From NCBI GenBank assembly GCA_910584785.1, contig CAJUDX010000072.1:1-14430 (forward strand): a stretch of 14,430 bases of DNA. Reading direction: 5' to 3'. Made by a program: the position numbers and the translations under genes. This document shows, one piece after another, positions 1-5,905 of this stretch. The notes beneath the pieces are model-generated. The model did not search any database. It saw only the letters and a list, made by a program, of their open reading frames with translations, and was not told the DNA's origin. Positions within the stretch are counted from its first letter, which is position 1. Each line of letters opens with the position of its first letter. Source of the DNA: an uncultured Lachnospiraceae bacterium. GTDB taxonomy: Bacteria > Bacillota > Clostridia > Lachnospirales > Lachnospiraceae.

Positions 1-84
1 GGGAGGCAGATGGAAGGGTAGGTTGTAGGATAGAATAGGATAGAAAATAAAAAGGAAATAACAGAAAAGTTAAAATGAAAATTA
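1..84. other. Non-coding purine-rich leader of window
   Basis: No open frame with a ribosome site is visible. The stretch is A/G-rich and contains a short direct repeat, AGGATAGAA at 27-35 and again at 37-45. It is probably the 3' untranslated tail of a gene ending before the window, because a terminator follows directly. Its texture resembles the purine-rich gap between jetC and jetD, which suggests that this genome tolerates such repeats in spacers. Confidence 0.4.
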
Positions 85-133
85 AAAGAGCTGTTGTATG
101 GACGGGGAACAACCGGATACAGCAGCTTTTTTG
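85..133 (+). terminator. Rho-independent terminator of a gene left of the window
   Basis: The arms AGCTGTTGTAT (89-99) and ATACAGCAGCT (117-127) pair over 11 positions with a single G-U wobble. They are preceded by A's and followed by a run of T's (127-132). The loop is 17 nt. This is the classical intrinsic terminator form. It most plausibly ends a + strand transcript entering from outside the window, so the 579 gene would not be in that operon. Confidence 0.75.
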
Positions 134-210
134 AATAATGTATTATCAGTCAAAACGCATTGCCAGAAAAAAACAAGTTTTTTTGTTTACTTCATGGGGC
201 ATGAAAAATT

Positions 211-276
211 ATACCCATCCGGGTACTCGTGAATGAAAATCCTTTCAGGATGGGCGGACTTCGTCCGGTAAGGTAT
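211..276 (+). ncRNA. Possible structured RNA element (unclassified)
   Basis: Several complementary pieces fall close together. TACCC (212-216) pairs with GGGTA (221-225), ATCCT (239-243) with AGGAT (247-251), and CGGAC (255-259) with GTCCG (263-267). In competition, CCCATCC (214-220) is perfectly complementary to GGATGGG (248-254), and ATACC (211-215) could pair with GGTAT (272-276) to close a multi-branched fold. Mutually exclusive pairings are typical of regulatory leaders, but I recognise no riboswitch consensus. The next gene starts about 300 bp downstream. The evidence is base pairing only. Confidence 0.25.
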
Positions 277-510
277 GATATTCAATTAATCTCTGTAATT
301 ACTCTGGTTATTCTTTTTTCATCGGATGAATGGGATAGGCCGACTTCCCTCCATAAGAAATATTAAATATAGATGATGAATTTATTCTTTCCCTGGTGCC
401 GGATGGTTAGATTTATTTGATTTAATTTCAAAAAGTTACGGAAAGAAAAAATCGATGCATTAAAAGGAGAGAAAGGCTGCTGGCAAAAATCCAATAAAAG
501 GGTAAAGCAA
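277..510. other. Non-coding spacer, no gene seen
   Basis: No credible ORF is present. A degenerate echo of the upstream element occurs at 340-357, which matches 255-272 at about 13 of 18 positions around a shared GACTTC core. Apart from that the stretch is AT-rich and unremarkable. Together with the preceding element it makes an unusually long spacer before the 579 gene. Confidence 0.4.
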
Positions 511-537
511 TTAAGTTTTATTGTCTGCTGTCGATAT
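511..537 (+). promoter_or_regulatory. Candidate sigma-D/FliA-type promoter
   Basis: TTAA (511-514), a 15-nt spacer, then GTCGATAT (530-537). The sigma-D (sigma-28) consensus is TAAA, about 15 nt, GCCGATAT, so the -10 differs at one base and the -35 at one base. Transcription would begin near 544, leaving a leader of about 35 nt before the ATG at 579. No convincing sigma-A box is visible at this spacing. If correct, the gene belongs to a motility or chemotaxis regulon. Confidence 0.45.
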
Positions 538-578
538 TTATTTTAAGGGAAAATGGATGGGTGAAGGGAGTGAGCAAA

Positions 579-1463
579 ATGAAAATCAATATGCAAAGCC
601 CTTTTTGGGCGCAGGTAATGGGCCGCCAGACAGGGAAAAGTCTGATTTTGACCGGTTCCATGAAGGCAGCAGAGGCGAAAAAGGCGCAGCAACAGCAGGA
701 TTTTTTGCAGAAGGTATCTGAGCTTGGAAGAAGCGGAGAGACAAAAGATGCAAAACAGAAGGAAACCGAAGCAGAAAAACAGATAGTTCTTGACCAGCCG
801 GATTATTCCGAGTTTGCCATCAGCCCGAAGGATGTCAGCAAGTTTATGGAGAAAGAAATGGAGCACTATTATCAGGGTGTGACAAACACGGTGGATAACC
901 TTACCGGGATGGAGGAACAGCTAAAGTATATGCAGGCAGCATATAACCAGGCGTTGGCAGACGGTGATACGGAGAAAGCCGATATGCTTAAAGAGTGGAG
1001 TGAAAAACAGTACCAGGATATGTCCTGGATGCCCGGAGCGTCTATGATGGGAATTTCCCATTTTCGTCTGGAAAATGCTAATCGGTTATATGGGAAAGCT
1101 TACGGGCAAGAAGCCGCAGACTGGATGGGAGATCTGCCCGGCAGAGCGAAAGAGATTACAGAGGGGCTGAAAGGGGCAGGAAGCGTGGACGAAGCGCTGC
1201 AGCAGATTGCCGCCGCAAAAGAACAGTTTATGAATTTGGCGGATGAAGTGGCTGACCGCTATGAGGCTTATACCGGGAATAAGCTTGACATTTACGAATA
1301 CAAGACGGCAGAGGATTTTGAGGGTGTGAAATGGGATTCCCACCTGATTTACGGAAGCGGAAATTTAAAGAAGGCAGAGGAACTGCAGGGGACGGGATAT
1401 GCAAAAACTCTGGATATAAGTGCCTATCTTCAAAAGGGGAACATAGTGGACCGTCAGGTGTAG
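579..1463 (+). CDS. Uncharacterised 294-aa cytoplasmic protein, possibly motility-regulon
   Basis: I do not recognise this family. The ATG at 579 is chosen because an AAGGGAG ribosome site (564-570) lies 8 nt upstream. A GTG at 561 in the same frame is inside or upstream of that site. The protein has no signal peptide and no membrane segment. Residues about 28-65 are rich in K, Q, E and A, and a predicted-helical, charged character runs through most of the length. Aromatic-rich stretches occur around 135-160 (WMPGASMMG is visible), and the C-terminal part ends in a short polar tail. There are no cysteines and no evident catalytic motif. The sigma-D-like promoter just upstream suggests expression with flagellar or chemotaxis genes, which is an inference. 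It stands alone, 118 bp before the next gene, and a structural or adaptor role is as likely as an enzymatic one. Confidence 0.75.
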   Translation: MKINMQSPFWAQVMGRQTGKSLILTGSMKAAEAKKAQQQQDFLQKVSELGRSGETKDAKQKETEAEKQIVLDQPDYSEFAISPKDVSKFMEKEMEHYYQGVTNTVDNLTGMEEQLKYMQAAYNQALADGDTEKADMLKEWSEKQYQDMSWMPGASMMGISHFRLENANRLYGKAYGQEAADWMGDLPGRAKEITEGLKGAGSVDEALQQIAAAKEQFMNLADEVADRYEAYTGNKLDIYEYKTAEDFEGVKWDSHLIYGSGNLKKAEELQGTGYAKTLDISAYLQKGNIVDRQV

Positions 1464-1581
1464 CTGCTTTTCAGGAGTAGTATTTTGTGAAAAATTATAC
1501 CGGTAATGTGAAGTAAAGGTCAGCATCAGGTGTTGTTGAAAATATAAGAAAAAGACAGGCTAAAGCGGGAGAAAACAGGCA

Positions 1582-2187
1582 ATGAAAAAATTTGATATCA
1601 AAAGTATGGCGGCAGGTATGCTTATCGGTTCATTGGGAATAACGACGGTATTTGCAGCTACGGGGATTAAGTCGGCGGTTTTAAGCAACACCAGGATTGC
1701 ACTTGACGGAGAATTTCTGCCGCTGGATAAGCCTTTACTTTCTGTTACTTTGGACAATGAGCAGGATGCGGGGCTTTATGTGCCGGCAAATATATTGCTG
1801 GAAAAACTTGGGTATACTGTGTGGTATGATGGGGGAAATGATTGCCTGCATCTTGTTTCTGCCGGAGAAACGGTTTCTGCGGAAAATACAGTGAATGGAA
1901 TGATGGTTATGTATGTAACAAATCATCCAGGACAGAAAAATATCGCAGAATCCGGTTCATTTACCGCAGAAGATAACCAGAAATTAACGTTGACGATTCT
2001 TTCGGATATTCAAGGCGGGACGGTGGATTTATTTTTATTTGATCCAAGCGGAAACGAGCAGCATATGGTGATTGGTGCGGAGAATAGTGTAAAGGAAATT
2101 ACACTGGAAAAAGGAATTTGGCAGTATAATTGTTCTGGGATGTTTCGGGATGGCGGGAATATACAGGTAGTGGGAGTAATACAGTAA
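1582..2187 (+). CDS. Secreted stalk-domain-like (copper amine oxidase N-terminal-like) protein
   Basis: This is a 201-aa predicted exported protein. The N-terminus has a basic MKK start and a hydrophobic stretch (about residues 9-25) ending in VFA-A, a good signal peptidase I site after residue 25. Residues 27-95 resemble the 'stalk'/copper amine oxidase N-terminal-like domain that is common in Clostridia: a strand carrying the 'I.LDGE.LPLDKPLLSV' pattern, then 'LYVPANILLEKLGYTVWYDGG', then a final strand. In this family such domains serve as cell-surface spacers. Residues about 105-201 look like a beta-sandwich with a Gly-rich end and match nothing I recognise. The ribosome site GGGAG (1567-1571) is 10 nt from the ATG. 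There is no sortase signal or transmembrane anchor, so it is probably free in the medium or held non-covalently in the wall. The function is unknown. Confidence 0.75.
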   Translation: MKKFDIKSMAAGMLIGSLGITTVFAATGIKSAVLSNTRIALDGEFLPLDKPLLSVTLDNEQDAGLYVPANILLEKLGYTVWYDGGNDCLHLVSAGETVSAENTVNGMMVMYVTNHPGQKNIAESGSFTAEDNQKLTLTILSDIQGGTVDLFLFDPSGNEQHMVIGAENSVKEITLEKGIWQYNCSGMFRDGGNIQVVGVIQ

Positions 2188-2228
2188 ATTTGAAGTAAAT
2201 CTGTAATCCATGGACAGCAAAATTTTCC

Positions 2229-2258
2229 TTGATTTTCACTATAAAAGAGGATTATACT
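2229..2258 (+). promoter_or_regulatory. Sigma-A-type promoter for the 2332 oxidoreductase gene
   Basis: TTGATT (2229-2234) and TATACT (2253-2258) are separated by 18 nt. Each differs from the vegetative consensus at one or two bases. The start point would be near 2265, just before the 16-bp direct repeats, so the repeats would lie in the mRNA leader. This supports transcription of the 2332 gene independently of the gene at 1582. Confidence 0.5.
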
Positions 2259-2272
2259 ACTATTGTAGAAGT

Positions 2273-2306
2273 AAGAAACAAGTCAAATAAAAGAAACAAG
2301 TCAAAT
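2273..2306 (+). repeat. Perfect 16-bp tandem direct repeat in leader
   Basis: AAGAAACAAGTCAAAT occurs at 2273-2288 and again, identically, at 2291-2306, with an 18-bp period. It lies between the predicted promoter and the ribosome site (AAGGAGG, 2317-2323) of the downstream oxidoreductase gene. It could be a recent duplication or a two-site regulator or mRNA-binding target. The sequence does not decide between these. Confidence 0.7.
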
Positions 2307-2331
2307 GTTTTTGGAAAAGGAGGTTGTTCTT

Positions 2332-3357
2332 ATGGGCAAGATTAAAGTGGTACAGTACGGCTGCGGCAAGATGAGCAAATATACGCTGCGTTATCTGTAT
2401 GAAAAGGGAGCACAGATCGTAGGGGCGATTGATGTAAACCCGGAAATTGTCGGTATGGATGTGGGGGATTATGCGGAACTGGGCGTGAAAACCGGAGTTC
2501 TGATCAGTGACCATGCCGATGAAGTTTTAGACAACACCGATCCCGATATCGCGGTTGTTACCTTATTCAGTCTGGTAAGCGACTGCTATGATCACTATGT
2601 AAAATGTTTAAGCCGAGGGATCAGTGTGATTACGACCTGCGAGGAAGCGACCTACTGCTGGACCACCGATCCGGTGCGGGCAAATCAGCTGGACGTATTA
2701 GCGAAGGAAAATAATTGTACCTTTGTGGGAAGCGGCATGGAAGATACCTTCTGGGTAAATATGGTTGGTATGGTTGCCGGAAGCTGCCATACAATTAAAA
2801 AGATTGAGGGCGAGGTAAGCTACAATGTCGAAGAATACGGACTTGCCCTGGCAAAAGCGCACGGTGTAGATTTAACGCCGGAAGAGTTTGAAAAGCAGAT
2901 TGCGCACCCCGAAGTGCTGGAGCCTTCCTATGTATGGAATTCCAATGAAGCTCTGGCATCAAAGATGGGCTGGACAATCAAGAGTCAGACGCAGAAATGT
3001 GTGCCGTATTTCCATGACAGCGATATCTATTCATCTACTATGGGCAAGGACATTAAGAAGGGCAACTGCATCGGCATGGCAGCCGTGGTAACGACAGAAA
3101 CCTTCCAGGGGCCGGTGATTGAAACCAAGTGTATTGGCAAGGTTTACGGCCCGGACGACGGGGATATGTGCGACTGGAAGATTACCGGCGAGCCGGATAC
3201 CGAGTTCCATGTTGTAAAACCGGCAACCGTTGAGCACACCTGTGCAACCATCGTCAACCGGATTCCCAGTGTGCTGCGTGCACCAGCTGGGCTGATTACC
3301 ATGGATGAGCTGGATGAGATTGAATATATGACATATCCGATGGAGTTTTATTGCTAA
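2332..3357 (+). CDS. 2,4-diaminopentanoate dehydrogenase-like NAD(P)-dependent oxidoreductase
   Basis: This 341-aa protein has an N-terminal Rossmann fold: a beta strand, then Q-Y-G-C-G-K-M (residues 8-14) as the dinucleotide-binding loop, and 'GAIDVNPE' as the second strand with an acidic end. The overall pattern, including the C-terminal 'NRIPSVLRAPAGL' stretch, fits the DapB-like family that includes 2,4-diaminopentanoate dehydrogenase (Ord), the NAD(P)-linked oxidative deaminase of clostridial ornithine fermentation. Length also fits. The ATG at 2332 is preferred over one at 2305 because AAGGAGG (2317-2323) sits 8 nt before it. In known pathways ord lies with ortAB and oraSE, but none of those genes is in this window, and a private promoter and terminator flank this gene. 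Exact substrate is therefore uncertain; a related amino-acid dehydrogenase is the main alternative. Confidence 0.7.
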   Translation: MGKIKVVQYGCGKMSKYTLRYLYEKGAQIVGAIDVNPEIVGMDVGDYAELGVKTGVLISDHADEVLDNTDPDIAVVTLFSLVSDCYDHYVKCLSRGISVITTCEEATYCWTTDPVRANQLDVLAKENNCTFVGSGMEDTFWVNMVGMVAGSCHTIKKIEGEVSYNVEEYGLALAKAHGVDLTPEEFEKQIAHPEVLEPSYVWNSNEALASKMGWTIKSQTQKCVPYFHDSDIYSSTMGKDIKKGNCIGMAAVVTTETFQGPVIETKCIGKVYGPDDGDMCDWKITGEPDTEFHVVKPATVEHTCATIVNRIPSVLRAPAGLITMDELDEIEYMTYPMEFYC

Positions 3358-3461
3358 ATGGGATAAGTTGCCAAATGGAACAAATTTCTAAATAGGATTA
3401 TAAGAACAAATAAAAAATAAGTGTTCATTAGTGCCCATATGGTGTCTGGTGAAAAGCTGAG

Positions 3462-3511
3462 AAAAAAGCAGAGTACGACTGCATTTGTTTGTGGTTGGTG
3501 CTCTGTTTTTT
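3462..3511 (+). terminator. Rho-independent terminator after the oxidoreductase gene
   Basis: CAGAGTAC (3469-3476) pairs with GTGCTCTG (3498-3505), 8 bp with one G-U. It is flanked by six A's on the left and six T's (3506-3511) on the right. The A/T flanks make it potentially bidirectional. It separates the oxidoreductase gene from the Wadjet operon. Confidence 0.6.
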
Positions 3512-3552
3512 GCTGATAGTTTGATTATTGACTTTTTGTGTGCGGATAGTTT
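3511..3552 (+). repeat. Two 12-bp direct repeats upstream of the Wadjet promoter
   Basis: TGCTGATAGTTT (3511-3522) and TGCGGATAGTTT (3541-3552) match at 11 of 12 bases, with starts exactly 30 bp apart, close to three helical turns. They lie just upstream of the predicted jet promoter. That position suits a regulator binding two sites on the same face of the helix. No regulator gene is adjacent, so this is positional inference only. Confidence 0.4.
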
Positions 3553-3577
3553 TTGCTACTATTGTTCAAAGATTTAT

Positions 3578-3606
3578 TTCCTTTTCTATGACGGATATGC
3601 TATAAT
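3578..3606 (+). promoter_or_regulatory. Predicted jetABCD promoter (extended -10)
   Basis: A perfect TATAAT lies at 3601-3606 with an upstream TGC (3598-3600), giving an extended -10. The -35 position (TTCCTT, 3578-3583, 17 nt upstream) is poor, as is common with extended -10 promoters or activated ones. Transcription would start near 3613 and give a leader of about 100 nt before jetA. Confidence 0.5.
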
Positions 3607-3712
3607 TGACCCATTAGTAGGTTTGCCTTTAAGTTATTTTTATTTTACTAGTCAAAAAAAGGTGCAAAGAATAAGTTTTACTGTTAATTTACATGAAAGA
3701 AACGAGAATCTT

Positions 3713-5143
3713 ATGATGAATTTATTCGATAAAATTCCCTCCGGCTTTTTTAACTGCCTGGCGAGCGGGAGCAATAACCGTATTTATGCAGACTGCCTGC
3801 AGATTATCTATGAACAGTATGACCGGGAAATTATCTACCGAATTTCCAGGAACAGGATTCGCGATGCGCTTGCCGCATATCTGCTGGAAAATCATATTGA
3901 TTTTCTGGATCAGGACAATGTATCCGATGATGCAAAACCCCCCAAAGATGAACGAAATTATAATGATATGGCAAATGGAATTATCCGAAAATTCTGCTCT
4001 AAAGACATTGGATGGCTGGAGGAGGAAGCGGATGATGCCACCTATGAAAAGCACATTATTATGACGGAAGAGGGGATTTTGTTAACTGAATTTTTACAAA
4101 ATCTGATTAAACCCGAACGTGAAGAATTTTCCAGTTATATTTTTAATATCTATAATGTTCTGCAAAATAAGGAACAGTGGCGGCAAGATCCATATGTTGA
4201 TGCCCTGAAAAATGTTTACCGCAATGCACGTCTGTTATCAAAGTCGCTGAAGCGTCTGGCGACGTTTATTAAAAAGATTATTGAGCGGATGGTTAAGGAA
4301 GAAACGTTAGAAAGTTTAACCGAAAATCTTCTGGAATACTGTGACGGCAATTTTATCCGTGAATACGCAAGGCTGACAAAGCAGCAGAACATTCATATTT
4401 ATCGTTCATTCATCAAATCCCGCTTAGAAGAAATGCAGAATAATCCCGAATTAAGTGAACTTCTGTACATCGGCTGTGCGCTGGAGGAAGGCATAGAGGA
4501 AGAAAAAGCAAGGGAAATGGTTTTGGATATGCTGCAGGCGACAAAATGTTTCCTTGCTGAAGATTACGACCGGATTATGCGGGATATTAAGCATAAAATC
4601 AATATTTATCTGCAGATTGCCATAGGCCGTGCAAGGTTTTTAAGAAACCGTGAGGCAGATATGCGGGGCAATGTGGAACAGACCATACGCTATCTTGCCC
4701 GTGAAATGGACCAAATTGGCTGGAGGGAAGAGATTCCCGCAGAGATGCAGAAACTTTTTTCCCTGGACAGGCATGAATTTATCGATACCGGTTCGCTCCG
4801 CTATCCAAGGAAGCCAAAAACCATTCAAAAAGAAACGGTTGTTGAACTGGAAGAAATGAGTGAAGAGGATGTATTAAGAACACAGGCAGCACACGAGAAG
4901 GAAGCCTATAATCCCTATGCAAAGGAGAAGATGAAAGAATACCTGGAAGCTGTAATGAATAAGAAAAGCACCATTTCCTGTGAACATCTTCCCATGCAGG
5001 GGAAGCGGGATTTGCTCTGTGCATTGTCGGCAATTGCCTACAGCGATGAAAACGGCTATGTGGTGCAGCTAGAGGACGGGTATCTTCAGGTAAATGAACT
5101 GCTTCTGCGGAGGTTTTCAATAAGCAGGGCAGATGACGAGTAA
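3713..5143 (+). CDS. jetA: Wadjet protein JetA (type II-like, kleisin/MukF-like)
   Basis: The 476-aa protein begins with 'MNLFDKIPSGFFNCLASG' and a winged-helix-like N-terminal region, as expected for the JetA family of Wadjet plasmid-defence systems. JetA is the kleisin-like (MukF/MksF-like) subunit. It bridges the JetC ATPase heads and recruits JetB in the DNA-loop-extruding JetABC complex. Residues about 200-330 are strongly helical and charged, and a basic linker near 360-385 precedes a second small folded C-terminal region, a kleisin-like layout. The frame is open upstream to 3485, but that part is hydrophobic and low in family-like sequence, and it spans the predicted promoter. I therefore place the start at ATG 3713 (or 3716). 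The ribosome site is weak. It is the first gene of jetABCD, and jetB follows after 68 bp. The family call rests on order, length and N-terminal motif. Confidence 0.85.
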   Translation: MMNLFDKIPSGFFNCLASGSNNRIYADCLQIIYEQYDREIIYRISRNRIRDALAAYLLENHIDFLDQDNVSDDAKPPKDERNYNDMANGIIRKFCSKDIGWLEEEADDATYEKHIIMTEEGILLTEFLQNLIKPEREEFSSYIFNIYNVLQNKEQWRQDPYVDALKNVYRNARLLSKSLKRLATFIKKIIERMVKEETLESLTENLLEYCDGNFIREYARLTKQQNIHIYRSFIKSRLEEMQNNPELSELLYIGCALEEGIEEEKAREMVLDMLQATKCFLAEDYDRIMRDIKHKINIYLQIAIGRARFLRNREADMRGNVEQTIRYLAREMDQIGWREEIPAEMQKLFSLDRHEFIDTGSLRYPRKPKTIQKETVVELEEMSEEDVLRTQAAHEKEAYNPYAKEKMKEYLEAVMNKKSTISCEHLPMQGKRDLLCALSAIAYSDENGYVVQLEDGYLQVNELLLRRFSISRADDE

Positions 5144-5211
5144 ATGGTCAGCGCAATGGACTGCCCCTTTTAAAGGCTGTAAGGAACGAATAAAGAGGGG
5201 TTATTAATCAA

Positions 5212-5901
5212 ATGGAGGGAATCGTGAATTTCGACGAATTATGGAAAGATTTTACATCATTAGAAAAGGATTTATTTCAAAAATCATGCAGGAAGCTTTT
5301 AAAGTCTACCTTTATTGTGCGTGATAAGGATGAAGAGAGTAAAAAAGCCTATCATTTTATTGCGAAACACCCGGAGCCGTTTTCCCTGTATTTTGGCTAT
5401 ATAGGATTTGACGTTGTGGTGGACCGGGACAGCGGGGTAATTATGCTTTCTAACTGTGCAGATATGGCGGAAAATGGGCGTCTGCAGTCGAACCGGATGG
5501 CATTAAAGAAGATGGAAAGTATCGTGCTCTGCTGCTTGTGGACATTATATGCGGACAGGATTCGGTCGGGAAGTTTATCTCAGGCGATCCTTATTTCAGT
5601 GGTTGACTTAAATTTTGAACTGGAAAAGTATGAAATAAAAGAACTAATTGATAATAAAAAACTGATAACGGATATTTTAACCTTATTTTCCCGTTTTAAT
5701 CTTGTGGATATCAAAGGAAAAATCGGGGATGCCGACTGTATGATTCGTCTGTACCCATCGCTGGCATTTGCCTTAAATGTAGAGGAATTTAGCCGTTTTG
5801 CCGAGGCTGCGCGAAAACGGATGCTGGAGAAGGGCAGGGGAGATGAACCGGATGCATTAGAAGCATCGTACAGAGAGGATGAGGAGGATGAGGAGGATTA
5901 G
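5212..5901 (+). CDS. jetB: Wadjet protein JetB (MukE-like)
   Basis: The 229-aa protein sits between jetA and the SMC-like gene, the position and size of JetB. JetB is the MukE/KITE-like winged-helix subunit that dimerises on the kleisin JetA and contacts DNA. The sequence is a compact alpha/beta protein with a central 'FSLYFGYIGFDVVVDRDSGVI' type beta-hairpin (about residues 60-80) and then helices. It ends in a strongly acidic tail (DEEDEED). Start choice is open. The ATG at 5212 has AGAGGGG 11 nt upstream (5194-5200), whereas a GTG at 5224 has GGAGGG (5214-5219) 4 nt upstream. The tail-coding DNA (GAGGATGAGGAGG repeats) also supplies the ribosome site for jetC, so translation of the two genes is probably coupled. 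Confidence 0.82.
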   Translation: MEGIVNFDELWKDFTSLEKDLFQKSCRKLLKSTFIVRDKDEESKKAYHFIAKHPEPFSLYFGYIGFDVVVDRDSGVIMLSNCADMAENGRLQSNRMALKKMESIVLCCLWTLYADRIRSGSLSQAILISVVDLNFELEKYEIKELIDNKKLITDILTLFSRFNLVDIKGKIGDADCMIRLYPSLAFALNVEEFSRFAEAARKRMLEKGRGDEPDALEASYREDEEDEED

Positions 5902-5905
5902 GACA

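Noticed and set aside
255..267. CGGAC-TTC-GTCCG considered as a terminator
   Set aside because: No T run follows and no gene precedes it after the terminator at 85-133.
543..866. 107-codon minus-strand ORF antisense to the start of the 579 gene
   Set aside because: It is low-complexity (F, L, C and H rich), has no ribosome site, and is explained as a shadow of the + strand gene.
3485..3712. N-terminal extension of JetA by 76 codons
   Set aside because: The stretch overlaps the terminator tail, the direct repeats and a TATAAT box, is hydrophobic and unlike a JetA start, and the family-like sequence begins at the ATG pair 3713/3716.
3722..4054. 110-codon minus-strand ORF antisense to jetA
   Set aside because: It has no ribosome site and lies wholly within the strongly supported jetA coding sequence, so it is a frame shadow.
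5879..5905. Earlier JetC start at ATG 5879
   Set aside because: It would add nine Arg/Met-rich residues read from the JetB tail DNA. ATG 5906 has the better-spaced AGGAGG and leaves a normal SMC N-terminus.
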